64,000 nucleotides of DNA from JBLHKS01 sp047620505 (GTDB taxonomy: Bacteria; Verrucomicrobiota; Verrucomicrobiia; Verrucomicrobiales; DEV007), in NCBI GenBank assembly GCA_047620505.1, contig JBLHKS010000007.1:1-64000 (forward strand), in the 5' to 3' direction. The notes beneath the pieces are model-generated. The model was not told where the DNA came from, ran no database searches, and worked only from the letters and a program-made list of their open reading frames with translations. Both the position numbers and the translations under genes were made by a program. Within the stretch, counting starts at the first letter, position 1; each line of letters begins with the position of its first letter. Positions 46,710 through 56,900 of this stretch are shown piece after piece.

Positions 46710-47890
46710 GCCAGCCGTTCCTCAAAACCCGCGAGCAGCTCGAAGCGGATGAAGCCAGCACGCTCGCGCCCTACGCTCAAAAGGCTGCCGACAGTGCTGG
46801 CCGAACCCACTTCGAGCCGCAGCATCCGTATCGATCCGTCTACCAGCGTGATCGCGCCCGAATCATCCACTCGCGCGCTTTTCGGCGCCTGGAATACAAG
46901 ACTCAGGTCTTCCTCAACGGATCTGGCGACCATCTTCGGACGCGCCTCACGCACACGATTGAAGTCGCGTCAATCAGCCGAACGCTCGCCTGTGCGCTTG
47001 GCGCGAACGAAGATCTGACGGAAGCGATCGCGCTGGCTCATGATCTCGGTCATGCGCCTTTCGGGCATTGCGGAGAGGAGGAACTGAACGAGCTGATGCG
47101 CGAAGTCGGCGGCTTCGAGCACAACCTCCAGAGCCTGCGGATCGTCGAGCAACTCGAAGTCAAATATCCGAGTTTTCCCGGCCTGAATCTCTCCTACGAA
47201 GTCCTCGAGGGGCTGCGCAAACACGAACAGGGATTCTCTCGACCGGAATTCGGCGACCACGCGGAAGAAACGTTTTCCATGCCTTCTCTCGAAGCTCAGA
47301 TCGCAAATCGAGCTGACGAAATCACCTACTACAGTCATGATCTCGACGATGGGCTCGATTCCGGATTGATCCAGCCCGAACAGCTGGACGAACTCGAAAT
47401 CTGGAAAATCTGCTCTGAGCGAGTTCGCGCCCAGTTTCCCAAACTCGAAGGCAAACGCTTCTTCGCTTACGCGATTCGCAGCCTGATTGATTTTGAAGTC
47501 GCTGACGTCGTTCAGCAGACTCACAAAAACCTAACCGAAATTGTAGCCGGGGGCGCCGACGACATTCGCCGACACCCTGATCGAATCGTCGCCTACAGCG
47601 ATTTCATGCGTAAAGCCAACGGCCAGCTTCGCAAATTTCTCTACCAGAATCTCTACTTTCACCCGAAAGTCGCCGTCCCGAACAACCGAGGCCGCGAGCT
47701 CGTCGCCCGGATGTTCAAAGCCTGTCACGACGAGCCCGAACGGATGCGGGCTTACTTTAAAGAGCACGGTATCGAGGCAGAGCAGAGCCTCAAGCGAACG
47801 GTCGGCGACTACGTTTCGGGGATGACCGATCGCTACATCCAGGAGGAGTGCGATCGGCTCGAGGGCGAGGGCACGGGCCGGCTGCTTTGA
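46706..47890 (+). CDS. dgt: Deoxyguanosinetriphosphate triphosphohydrolase-like protein
   Basis: 394-residue HD-domain enzyme that splits dNTPs to nucleoside and triphosphate. Family start YQRDRARIIHSRAFRRLEYKTQVF; HD metal residues in RLTHTIEVA (H83) and AHDLGHAPFGHCGE (H112, D113), with a later NRADEITYYSHDLDDGL. Length fits the short bacterial dGTPase-like group. Cytoplasmic. Translationally coupled to the small membrane protein upstream. Confidence 0.94.
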   Translation: MSQPFLKTREQLEADEASTLAPYAQKAADSAGRTHFEPQHPYRSVYQRDRARIIHSRAFRRLEYKTQVFLNGSGDHLRTRLTHTIEVASISRTLACALGANEDLTEAIALAHDLGHAPFGHCGEEELNELMREVGGFEHNLQSLRIVEQLEVKYPSFPGLNLSYEVLEGLRKHEQGFSRPEFGDHAEETFSMPSLEAQIANRADEITYYSHDLDDGLDSGLIQPEQLDELEIWKICSERVRAQFPKLEGKRFFAYAIRSLIDFEVADVVQQTHKNLTEIVAGGADDIRRHPDRIVAYSDFMRKANGQLRKFLYQNLYFHPKVAVPNNRGRELVARMFKACHDEPERMRAYFKEHGIEAEQSLKRTVGDYVSGMTDRYIQEECDRLEGEGTGRLL

Positions 47891-47944
47891 TTTCTCAATC
47901 GAACTCGCCCTTGCCGATTTCTTCGGGCGCGCCGATCAATTCCT

Positions 47945-49096
47945 ATGATCGTCCGAAAAACCCTCCTCTTCTTCTTCGCCGCCGCGCTCGCTCTGCCAGC
48001 AGCTGCTGAGCCGCCTGCCGGTCCGTTTACGATTCCAGTCGTCGATCTTGACGCGGAAACCGAGCGCCAAGTCGTGATCGACCGCGAAAAAGGCCAGTAC
48101 CTCGGGCACCCGACCACAGTCTTGCTTGAGGACAACAAGACGATGCTGATCGTCTATCCGAAAGGCCACGGCCGCGGCGGAATTGTTTACAAGCGCTCGA
48201 CTGACGCCGGGAAAACCTGGAGCGATCGGCTGCCGACGCCGGAATCCTGGGCGACATCGCGGGAGGTGCCGACGCTGCACCGCGTGATCGACGCTGAAGG
48301 CAAAAAGCGGATTATCATGTTCAGCGGGCTCTACCCAACTCGCATGGCCGTGACCGAGGACGACGGCGCGAATTGGTCTGAGCTGAAGAAAGTAGGCGAC
48401 TGGGGCGGAATCGTCGTGATGGGCTGTCACGCCGATCTCAAAACCGGCCCCGGCCACTACCTCGCGATGTTTCACGACGACGGCCGGTTTCTCCGCGCTG
48501 AACCGAAAATGACGAAGCCAAAAACCTTTACCCTGTTCCAGACGAAGTCGGCGGACGGCGGCCTGACATGGTCAGAACCGGAAGGAATTATCAAGTCGCA
48601 GGAGATCCATCTTTGTGAGCCCGGAATCATTCGAAGCCCAGATGGCAAGCAGCTCGCGGTTCTGCTTCGAGAAAATTCCAGAACGCGGAATTCGCACATC
48701 ATTTTCTCGGATGACGAAGCCAAAACGTGGAGCGAACCACGCGAACTCCCGGCTTCGCTCACAGGAGATCGGCACACCGGAAAATACGGGCCAGACGGCC
48801 GACTCTTCATCACTTTTCGAGATCGCACGCCTGGAGCGTGGAAGAGCCCAACCGCTGGCGATTGGGTAGGCTGGGTCGGAACGTACGACGACCTCGTTGA
48901 AGGCCGCGAAGGTCAATATCGGGTTCGATTGAAGGACAACAAAAAAGGTGCCGACTGCGCCTACCCGCCGGTCGAGATTTTGCCGGACGGAACGTTCGTA
49001 ACGACGACGTACGGCCATTGGGATGAAGGCGAAGAACCCTACATTTTGAGCGTCCGATTCAAGCTAAGCGAGCTGGACGCGAAGCTACCCAAATAA
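47945..49096 (+). CDS. Sialidase-like (BNR/Asp-box) secreted protein
   Basis: 383 residues with a signal peptide (TLLFFFAAALALPAAAE). A six-bladed propeller is indicated by Asp-box repeats STDAGKTWS, SADGGLTWSEP and SDDEAKTWSEP. This is the exo-alpha-sialidase superfamily; the full sialidase catalytic set was not verified, so another glycoside substrate is possible. The palindrome encodes LPAAAE at the signal peptide cleavage site. Confidence 0.87.
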   Translation: MIVRKTLLFFFAAALALPAAAEPPAGPFTIPVVDLDAETERQVVIDREKGQYLGHPTTVLLEDNKTMLIVYPKGHGRGGIVYKRSTDAGKTWSDRLPTPESWATSREVPTLHRVIDAEGKKRIIMFSGLYPTRMAVTEDDGANWSELKKVGDWGGIVVMGCHADLKTGPGHYLAMFHDDGRFLRAEPKMTKPKTFTLFQTKSADGGLTWSEPEGIIKSQEIHLCEPGIIRSPDGKQLAVLLRENSRTRNSHIIFSDDEAKTWSEPRELPASLTGDRHTGKYGPDGRLFITFRDRTPGAWKSPTAGDWVGWVGTYDDLVEGREGQYRVRLKDNKKGADCAYPPVEILPDGTFVTTTYGHWDEGEEPYILSVRFKLSELDAKLPK

Positions 49097-49140
49097 TTCT
49101 TTCGCTTGCAACCGATCGCGCGCCCGCAAGAATGCCACCG

Positions 49141-49518
49141 ATGAAAAGCACCATTGCAATCCTCCTGTTGGCGGTTCTCGGCGTGGTCACCTCCGGGGTG
49201 GCTGATGACAAGAATCATGAAATTATCGAAAAGGTCATGAAAGAAGGCCTCAAGGGCGAAGAAAGCCCTGCGACCAAAGTCATCGAAGGCACTGCCAGCG
49301 ATGCTGAGATCAAGGCGCTTGCCGAATTGATCGGAACCCTGAAGGGCACCAAGACGCCAAGGGGCGAGCAGGCTGAATACGAAGAGAAGGTCGCGGCGCT
49401 GATCGCTGCAATCGACAAAGTTGCCGGTGGAGACAAGAGCGATGGCGCGATTGCGGCGTTCGACGAAGCCCAGAGCTGCAAGCCTTGCCACAGCAAGCAC
49501 AAGCCGGAGAAGAAGTAG
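49141..49518 (+). CDS. Small exported protein with single C-terminal CxxCH
   Basis: 125 residues, signal peptide to about VADD, then a helical charged region. One haem-type motif, CKPCH (C113, C116, H117), lies near the extreme C-terminus and is followed by a Lys-rich tail. The body resembles cytochrome c'-like four-helix proteins, where the haem motif is also C-terminal; no sequence match can be checked. An upstream in-frame ATG at 49132 adds three residues. Confidence 0.7.
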   Translation: MKSTIAILLLAVLGVVTSGVADDKNHEIIEKVMKEGLKGEESPATKVIEGTASDAEIKALAELIGTLKGTKTPRGEQAEYEEKVAALIAAIDKVAGGDKSDGAIAAFDEAQSCKPCHSKHKPEKK

Positions 49519-49546
49519 TCGGCTTTAGTTTGATAGAGTTTTAATG

Positions 49547-49580
49547 AGCCTCGTTCGGAGTTTTCCGAGCGAGGCTTTTT
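49547..49580 (+). terminator. Rho-independent terminator
   Basis: Stem AGCCTCGTTCGG (49547-49558) pairing with CCGAGCGAGGCT (49565-49576), one wobble, 6-base loop, then a run of T. Lies 29 bases downstream of the small cytochrome-like gene in the correct orientation. Confidence 0.87.
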
Positions 49581-49608
49581 CGTTTGCCCGTTTCCCAACT
49601 AAAACGCA

Positions 49609-49642
49609 AAAGGCCCGACCAGCAGCTGCTGACCGGGCCTTT
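49609..49642 (-). terminator. Terminator-like hairpin built around the palindrome
   Basis: AAAGGCCCG (49609-49617) pairs with CGGGCCTTT (49634-49642), and between them lies a palindrome copy (49619-49631), giving a near-continuous 17-base stem with two mismatches. On the minus strand it follows the stop of the HMA protein gene (49662) and ends in a short T run, so it probably terminates that gene. Confidence 0.72.
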
Positions 49643-49661
49643 GATGAACTACCAGAAAATC

Positions 49662-50414
49662 TTAATTGCGGGATCTCGGCGAAAGCGCGCCGTGCATTCC
49701 CCCGGCATGAAGTGCTGCCATGACCTGCGCTTGAGTAAACTTCCCGGTGATGTGAACTTCGCTGATGCCGTCTTCGATTTCGGTGAACTCTTTGATCCCC
49801 TCAACGGATTCCAAAGCACCCTCAAGATCGCGAACGCATGAACGACAGCAGACGTGAACTCGGCTCAGGTAAATTTCCTCGATTTCCGTAGTCGCGTATT
49901 TCTTGGTGTCGGCAAAAGCAGCGATGCTTGGCTTACCGTAAAAACCGGCCTGCTTAACATAACCAAGAGCCGCTTCTACGAGGCTTCCCGTATCACCTTT
50001 GATCGTGATCTTTCCTTTTGAGGCCGAAACCGTCACGTCTGAAAGGCTCTCTGCTGCTTTTTCGATCGCGGTGTAGCAGCCTTTGCAGCAGGCGTGCGCT
50101 TCTGCGAGAATCAGCTCGGTCGGGCCCTCAGGAATTTTCATGTCCGCGGCGCTCGCTGTCGGCTCTGGGCTGTCGCCAGGTTTGGCCTTCTGCGATTCAG
50201 CGATGAACGCCTGGTCGGCCTCAATGAGCGAGCTGATCGGCACCTCGGCGGTTTGTCCATTGCCGAGTTTCAGCACGACTTTGTCGTCTTTAACCGAAAC
50301 TAACTCAGCTGGAATTTTTCGACCAGTCGCGGCTTGCGTCCAGTTTCGGGATTCACCAAAGGCGAGGCCGCTTAGCATTAGAGCGGCGAGGAGACTGGAA
50401 ATCAGGGTTTTCAT
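49662..50414 (-). CDS. Exported SHD1-HMA-HMA protein (putative metal binding)
   Basis: 250 residues. The signal peptide (1-20) is followed by an SHD1-type segment (about 22-75: WTQAATGRKIPAELVSVKDD...VPISSLIEADQAFI), a short linker, and two heavy-metal-associated-like domains (about 103-165 and 182-245). Their cysteine motifs are HACCKGC (C109, C110, C113) and HVCCRSC (C189, C190, C193), each with an extra cysteine and a nearby His compared with the usual MxCxxC. A periplasmic copper or zinc carrier is plausible. No metal pump is visible nearby. A palindrome-cored terminator follows. Confidence 0.78.
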   Translation of the reverse strand: MKTLISSLLAALMLSGLAFGESRNWTQAATGRKIPAELVSVKDDKVVLKLGNGQTAEVPISSLIEADQAFIAESQKAKPGDSPEPTASAADMKIPEGPTELILAEAHACCKGCYTAIEKAAESLSDVTVSASKGKITIKGDTGSLVEAALGYVKQAGFYGKPSIAAFADTKKYATTEIEEIYLSRVHVCCRSCVRDLEGALESVEGIKEFTEIEDGISEVHITGKFTQAQVMAALHAGGMHGALSPRSRN

Positions 50415-50506
50415 GAGTCGATTTTATATTGGTTTTTGAGTCTGAGTCTTTCCAATTACACGGACCCTCGACCGGGCCTCTGTCTCAGATAAATTTGGCC
50501 TGGCTG

Positions 50507-50520
50507 CCAGCAGCTGCTGG
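50507..50520. repeat. Intergenic copy of the iterated palindrome
   Basis: CCAGCAGCTGCTGG, extended to a perfect 16-base palindrome with one more pair, 5 bases beyond the pyrophosphatase stop (50525). It may act as a transcript-end hairpin. Confidence 0.85.
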
Positions 50521-50524
50521 CGAG

Positions 50525-52192
50525 TCAGCTTTCTTTCGGCACACGGCCAACCAACCGGCTCAGCCACGGAAAGAGCTGCTTTTTCCGGCTGACAACCCCG
50601 TCCATTTCGAAAACTCCAGCGTCTTTTCGCGGATAGTCGACTTTCTCCAGAACTTTTTCCGGACCTTCGATCAGCAACACGCTGAAATGCCTGCCAATGT
50701 CAGTGACCATGACGCAGGCGATGTCGAGCCCACGTTTCCCAATCAGGCTCCGCAATTCTTCGTGGAGCTCCTCCTGCTTTTCCCAGAAATGGCTTAGCCC
50801 AAGTTCCTCGATTTGCGAAATGCTGACTCGATAGCCCGCTTCGTCGTACTCTTTGCGATCGCTGTTCAACGCCTCTTCGATCGTTGAAGATTTCAGAACG
50901 GAGCCAGCGGCGAAAAAGTCTTCAGTGAATTGACCGATGTCGATTTGAGCAATCTTCGATAGCCAATCCAGAATCTTACGATCTTCGTCAGTCGTTGTCG
51001 GCGAAGTCAGGTTGAGCGTGTCGGAAATAATTCCAGCGCAAAGACAGGTCGCGATTGAGCGAGCGGGAACGAGGCCCTGATCGCGAAACTGCAGAGCGAC
51101 AATCGTGCAAGTCGAGCCGACTGGTAAATTTATAAATCGAATGGGCTCTTTCGAAACGAGGTTTCCGCTTAGTCGGTGGTGGTCGACGACTTCAAGAATT
51201 TGCGCGTCCTCCGCGCCAGTCACGGCCTGGGAAAATTCGTTATGGTCGACGAGCACGAGTTGCGATTTCGGCAGGTCCATCAGCTCCGATCGAGAAAAGA
51301 CCCCGACCAGCTGCCGGCCGTCGCCCTCGACGACAGGAAATAGCGGCTGGCCGGATCCGCGAATCGTTTCGCGCACAGTTCGCAGCTGCGTTTCCGCTTC
51401 GAACTGATGGAAGTCATGTGTGATCGCGTCGGCCACCTGACGTGAGCCGCGAACGAACTGCACAGTGCTTGCCGTGTCGTGCCGAGTCATGAGAACAGGG
51501 ACGTTTTTCTTTTCCGCAGTCTGACGAATCTCCTCGGAAAGCTCAAACCCGCCGGTAACGATCAAACATCGGACGCCGCGTTCTACGGCTTTCTTCTGAA
51601 CGTTAGCGCGGTCCCCGGTGATCAACAGCAGCTGCTCAGGCGGGAATTGCGTCAGCCGCTCCTCCATGACCTTCTCACTTGAGCCCGCGACCATCATGAC
51701 CAGCTCGTCGACGCGCTCGTGATCGTCGCCTTCCTGGATGATCTCGCCATCCAGCGTTCTCTGCATGTTGGCGATCGAAGTCCGCACGATACGCATCCGA
51801 TCCGGCGATTCGCCAACCGGAAGCAGCAGCTTCAAAAGGTCCTGCAACGAGAGTAAACCAACGAGTTGGTTTTCGCCTTCAACGATCGGGATCGACCGAT
51901 AGCCGCCCCAAAGCATCCGCTGGTAAACGTCGAGAAACGATTCGTGCGGGGCTGCAGTCGCGACCGTTTTCTTACAAATTTGGCCAACGGTCAGGCGAAC
52001 GTCCATCACGAGTTCCGGGGCCTCGACACCTGCGGTTTTCAGGACCCATTCGGTTCGCGCCGTCACGGTGCCGCAACGCGCAGCGATCGCCTCGGGACGT
52101 CGAGTTCGCTGAAGCAGATCGGTGTAGGCGATGGCCGAGCAAATCGCGTCCGTATCCGGATTTTTGTGGCCGATAACGTAGGTTGGACTCAT
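50525..52192 (-). CDS. Family II (Mn-dependent) inorganic pyrophosphatase with CBS domains
   Basis: 555 residues, cytoplasmic; hydrolyses pyrophosphate. The DHH-family start YVIGHKNPDTDAICSAIAY (residues 5-23) holds the metal-binding His and Asp residues. A CBS pair brackets a DRTGG-like middle region (about 65-300). The DHH motif VVDHHRLSG and the DHHA2 end complete the catalytic module. CBS-containing family II enzymes are regulated by adenine nucleotides. It lies 75 bases after crcB on the same strand, and fluoride is a potent inhibitor of family II pyrophosphatases. Confidence 0.93.
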   Translation of the reverse strand: MSPTYVIGHKNPDTDAICSAIAYTDLLQRTRRPEAIAARCGTVTARTEWVLKTAGVEAPELVMDVRLTVGQICKKTVATAAPHESFLDVYQRMLWGGYRSIPIVEGENQLVGLLSLQDLLKLLLPVGESPDRMRIVRTSIANMQRTLDGEIIQEGDDHERVDELVMMVAGSSEKVMEERLTQFPPEQLLLITGDRANVQKKAVERGVRCLIVTGGFELSEEIRQTAEKKNVPVLMTRHDTASTVQFVRGSRQVADAITHDFHQFEAETQLRTVRETIRGSGQPLFPVVEGDGRQLVGVFSRSELMDLPKSQLVLVDHNEFSQAVTGAEDAQILEVVDHHRLSGNLVSKEPIRFINLPVGSTCTIVALQFRDQGLVPARSIATCLCAGIISDTLNLTSPTTTDEDRKILDWLSKIAQIDIGQFTEDFFAAGSVLKSSTIEEALNSDRKEYDEAGYRVSISQIEELGLSHFWEKQEELHEELRSLIGKRGLDIACVMVTDIGRHFSVLLIEGPEKVLEKVDYPRKDAGVFEMDGVVSRKKQLFPWLSRLVGRVPKES

Positions 52193-52256
52193 GCGGCGGC
52201 AATCCTGGCACCGATCAGCCCGGGTGCCAGCGCCGATGACAGAGAAAGCCGAAAAT

Positions 52257-52268
52257 CCAGCAGTTGCT
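52257..52268. repeat. Palindrome variant between crcB and pyrophosphatase genes
   Basis: CCAGCAGTTGCT, a one-base variant of the palindrome, touching the crcB stop codon and 65 bases before the pyrophosphatase start. Confidence 0.7.
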
Positions 52269-52651
52269 CAAGAGGATCGAAAGACTCCGGCAATCGTATA
52301 GCCAACCCAGACTGCAAACAATCCGACGACGATGCTTAGGCCGACGTTCGTGAGCGCGAGCGCCATCCGACCGTCCCGGATCAAGTTCAGCGTGTCGTAG
52401 CTGAAAGTCGAAAACGTCGTCAGACTTCCTAAAAACCCGGTTACGATCACGAACCGCCAGCCAGCATGATTAAGAACGCCGACGGCGAGACCGATCAGCA
52501 AACACCCGAGCGCGTTCACGGCGAAAATCCCCCAGGGGAATTTCGAGGAATTAAACTGATCAACCCAAGTGGCCAACATCCAGCGAGCGACGGCACCGAT
52601 GAATCCACCGGCACCGACTAACAGAATTGCCTGCCACCACTGTGGCTTCAT
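52268..52651 (-). CDS. crcB: Fluoride ion channel CrcB/FluC
   Basis: 127-residue membrane protein with four helices, exporting F- from the cytoplasm. Family motifs: [27 protein letters not shown] and [16 protein letters not shown], including the Phe/Ser/Thr residues of the pore. The ATG overlaps the aminopeptidase stop (ATGA). No fluoride riboswitch was recognised upstream of the operon. Confidence 0.95.
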   Translation of the reverse strand: MKPQWWQAILLVGAGGFIGAVARWMLATWVDQFNSSKFPWGIFAVNALGCLLIGLAVGVLNHAGWRFVIVTGFLGSLTTFSTFSYDTLNLIRDGRMALALTNVGLSIVVGLFAVWVGYTIAGVFRSS

Positions 52652-53802
52652 TTTTTCCGGGCAGCCTTTTTCTTAGCTTTCGGCTTTGCAGCTGGTTTGC
52701 CACCGGGATTGAGTTTTGCCAAACTGGCGGGAAGGAACAGCCCGTCCTTGCGAAGCAGCTTTCCGTCGAGCCAGATCTCGCCGCCCCCGTAATCCTTGCG
52801 CTGAATCTGAACCATGTCCCAGTGAACCTGGCTGCGATTTCCATTGTCTGCCGGTCCTTCATAAGCCTGGCCGGGCGTGAAGTGGAACGATCCGCCGATC
52901 TTTTCATCGAAAAGGATGTCGCGCATCGGCTCCTTGATCTCGTTGTTGAAGGCGATCGCAAACTCTCCGATGTAGCGTGACCCGGCATCAGAATCGAGGA
53001 TTCGATTGATCGCCTTCGTGTTGTTCGCCGTCGCGTTGACGATTTTGCCTTTCTCGAATTCTAAGCAGACGTTATCGAACGCAATACCCTGGTAAACCGT
53101 CGGCGCGTTGTAGGTCAGCTTGCCCTCGACTGAATCGCGAACTGGAGCCGTAAAAACTTCGCCGTCCGGAATATTGTGCGTTCCTCCGCATGCGATCGCC
53201 TCAAGCCCCTCGATGCTGAATCGCAGATCGGTGCCAGGCGCTTTGATGTGAACGTCCTTGGCGGCGTCGAGCATCTTCTTCAGCGAGTTCATCGCTGGCA
53301 TGAGCGCTTTGTAGTCTAACAAACACACCCGGAAGTAGAAATCCTCGAACGCCTCCGTGCTCATGAACGCCTGTTGGGCCATGGCACTCGAAGGCCAGCG
53401 CAGAACGCACCAACGGGTTTTGTTCACCCGATAGTTCAAGGTCGGCCGCGTCTTCGCCGCGATCAATTTCATCCGATCAGCCGGAATATCGGACAGCTCA
53501 TTGATGTTCTCGCTTCCACGCACAGCGATGTAGACGTCCATGTGCTTCATCTGTCCAAGGTTCAGCTTATTGATCGTGTTGTACTGATCTTCGGTAGCAT
53601 TAATTCCGAGCTCACGGGTGATTTTCGCGCGATGGATGTTCACAAACGGAGTCGCACCGACCTCGCGGACTTCGCGAATCAGAGCGATCGCGATTGCTTC
53701 GGGAACGTCGAAGACGTCGATCAAAACCTTGTCTCCACGTTTCGTGCTCGTCGAATAACGGACAAGTTGTTTGGCTAAATCGTCAATGCGGCTGTCGTAC
53801 AT
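52648..53802 (-). CDS. M29-family aminopeptidase
   Basis: 384 residues of the thermophilic aminopeptidase (M29) family, cytoplasmic, two-metal. Motifs: [12 protein letters not shown] and GEFAIAFN with the metal glutamates, [14 protein letters not shown] with a metal His, and [10 protein letters not shown] with the H-x-D pair. The C-terminal 15 residues are a Lys/Ala-rich tail ([12 protein letters not shown]), unusual for the family and possibly nucleic-acid or membrane binding. The ATG at 53802 starts the conserved part; the open frame extends to 53949 without support. First gene of the operon with crcB and pyrophosphatase. Confidence 0.88.
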   Translation of the reverse strand: MYDSRIDDLAKQLVRYSTSTKRGDKVLIDVFDVPEAIAIALIREVREVGATPFVNIHRAKITRELGINATEDQYNTINKLNLGQMKHMDVYIAVRGSENINELSDIPADRMKLIAAKTRPTLNYRVNKTRWCVLRWPSSAMAQQAFMSTEAFEDFYFRVCLLDYKALMPAMNSLKKMLDAAKDVHIKAPGTDLRFSIEGLEAIACGGTHNIPDGEVFTAPVRDSVEGKLTYNAPTVYQGIAFDNVCLEFEKGKIVNATANNTKAINRILDSDAGSRYIGEFAIAFNNEIKEPMRDILFDEKIGGSFHFTPGQAYEGPADNGNRSQVHWDMVQIQRKDYGGGEIWLDGKLLRKDGLFLPASLAKLNPGGKPAAKPKAKKKAARKK

Positions 53803-53957
53803 AGCGGGCGAGTTTACGCAGAAGCGAGGACGCCGCAAGCGTGGCGCTACCTTGAATCTTTGCGCAAAATTCATTCGCGCTTCGCCATCAGGAAAGGTTT
53901 TGCTAAGCAAATGCTCAGTCCGTGGGATTCGCTTATGAAACTCGTTCAATCGGTTCT

Positions 53958-56900
53958 TTAGTCGGTCGCGTCCGCACGTCCCTCGCGGCGAGGATCCGCG
54001 GCCGCTTCAAAACTTTCGTCCGCGTTCCGACGAATCGCTTGGGACGTGCCGGTTCCAGTCTCTTTCAACTGATGCCCTCGCTCTTTCAACGTCGCCAGCA
54101 GCTGCTCGTCGAAACCGGCTTCGATCCGGACCTCCGTCGGCGACCACTGCTGATGAACTCTGGGCAGGCCAAGGCACTCTTCGAGCGGAAGGTTTAAGTC
54201 GGCGTATCGATGAATCGCCTGCACAACTTGAGTGATGATCGTCGGTCCACCAGCCGCGCCTACCGTGAGAACTGGCTCGCCGTCCTTGAGCACAATCGTC
54301 GGGCTCATGCTTGAGAGCGGCCGCTTGCCCGGTTCGATCGCGTTGGCCTCGGTTCCGATCAAGCCGAACGCGTTGGGAACGCCGGGTTGAGCTGAGAAAT
54401 CGTCCATCTGATTGTTCATGATCACTCCGGTACCCGGAATCATGACTTTGGAGCCGAAGGAAGTGTTGACGGTCGCGGTGCAGGCGACCCACCAGCCTTC
54501 GGAATCGGCGACAGTGAAATGCGTCGTGTGTTTTTCGAAAAGATCGGATTCGGCGTTCGGCGGCGTCGCGTGACCTTCAACCTCAGCCGCTTTGGCGAGG
54601 TCGATTCGCTTGGCTAGCTCGGCGGCGTAATCCGGGCTCGCGAGACCACGCGGAACGTCGGCGAAGTCCGCGTCGCCAAGCCAGTGGGCGCGGTCGGCGA
54701 AGGCCAGTTTCATCGCCTCGATTAAGACATGAGTTCGATCGGTTTCGTCCAGTTCGGCCATCTTGAAATTTTCCAGAATGTTGAGAATCTGGGCGACGTG
54801 AACTCCGCCAGAACTCGGCGGCGGCATGCCGATGATTTCGTAGCCGCGATAGTTGGAGCGAACTGGCTTTCGGATCTTGATTTCGTAGTTCGCGAAGTCC
54901 GCAGCCGTGATGATTCCGTTGTTTTTCAGCATCCAGGCGGCGGTCTTCTCAGCAAACTCGCCGCGATAAAACCAATCGGCCCCGCCGTTCGCGATCGCTC
55001 GATAAGTCGCGGCCAGATCCGGCTGACGAAGAGTCTCGCTGGCCTTCATCGGGATCCCGAACGGCATCAGAACTTCCGCCGGATAGCCAAAATGCTCGAA
55101 GTGTTTCGAATTTGATTTCACCTTCCTCGCCCAAGCGCTGTCGATCGGAAATCCGCGTTCCGCGATCACGATTCCGGACTCGAGACAGGCGGCCAGCGAG
55201 CGCGTCCCAAATTTCTCTAACACGTATTCATAAACTGCGAGCGAACCCGGAATCCCGGACGCAAGCGGGCCAACTTTGCTGCCTTCGGTATCGGCGATTC
55301 CTTCGGCCGTGATGAACATGTCGCGGGTAGCAGCAGCTGGGGCCATTTCGCGGCCGTCGAGCACGTGAATCGCGCCATCGGGATCGCGAATGATCATGAA
55401 ACAACCGCCGCCGATTCCGCTGTTGTGGCCGTCGACCACTCCGAGCGTCAGCCCAGCCGTGACCGCCGCGTCGACCGCGTTGCCGCCGGAGTTAAGCGCT
55501 TTTATCGCCGCCTGAGTCGCAAGCGGATGAGCAGTCGCAACTGCCGATTTCGAGCCCACGGCGCGATGCGAAACTTCTGGCGGCTGGATCGATCCGTCGG
55601 GGCCCGTCGGCCGCTCGATAGTGAGCTTGTCAGGGCCGATCGCGGCTTCGAGATGCGTCAGGTCGTACTCCCGCAGCGCGCCGAAGACGAGGTTCGACCA
55701 TTGCTGCTTTGAATACGGCGTGTCGACAATATCTTGCCAGGATCGGACCGACTCTGAAATCCTGACCTTGCCAAAAAGATCCGGCTCCAGCGCGGCGGCA
55801 TGCAGCGCAGGGATGCCCGCCTCGCCGATTGCGATCAGATCCGGCTTGAGGTCTTCGATCCCAAAGAAATTGCGCAGAGCACGGGCGCACTGCGAGATGT
55901 CCCCGGCTCGCATGCCGACGTAGCTCTTGCCTAACAAACTCGCCAAAGTGATATCTTTCCAATCCGACCCCACCAATTCGTCGAATCCCCGACCGCTGCC
56001 CTCTTTCCGGGTTTCTCCCAAACCTCGAAGATCCACGACGAGGACGATGTGATTCTTCGCAAGCTCTGCAACGGGTCCGCCAGGCTGGAGTCCGCCTTTG
56101 CCATTTCCATCGAAGTAGATCGCGTAGCCAGGCTCTCCCGCTAAATTCTCGGGTCCGCAAAGCCAACCCGGCAGCGAAATCCCTTCTTCGATCTCAATCA
56201 CAACCGCGTCAGCAGCCACATTCGGGCCCAGCTCGATACTCTTTCCAGCTCTGCCGACTTTGGGAGCGCTCAGATCCGCCAGATCCGGCGCGCCGGTCAA
56301 TTCGCGCACTTTGGCCAGCAGCTGCTGACGGTTCTCCGGCTTCGCGTTCTCAGCTCGCTGGTCAGCAAAACTCGCCGCCCAATCCGCGTTCAAATCGAAC
56401 GCCGTCCGCGCGCCTTCCAAATCGAGCACGTGGCCGGTCGGAGTCGCGTTCAACTCTTCCTCGGGCAAGATCGAATCGAATTCCGGCTCCGGGCCGATCG
56501 GCTCATCGTTATCGAGAAGCCAGCGGCGCATCCAGTTCGACGCGGCGACGCGCATCTCCATCGGGAACCCGTGTTCGGTGTCGGGCTCGACCAGATCGAC
56601 GCGCTCCGGAAAACCCTGACGCGTGTAAAATCGCTTGCCCGCCCGATGCAAATTCCACGCGCCTTTGATGTCGAAATAATCCCGCGTCGCCGCCATGATC
56701 AACGTCGGCTGCGGTGATCGCATCAGCACGTAATCGGCGTGATCCATGCCGAAGGCGATCTGCCCATGAATGTTCTGCTCGGCGTCCTGCGGGCCGAGCG
56801 TGCTGAGTAAACTACGGTAGCCCGTGAGGTAGCAGCCGGGCGCGGCGGCCACGATCCGATCGTCCAGCGCCATGAGGTAACTCGTGTTCGTCCCGCCGCC

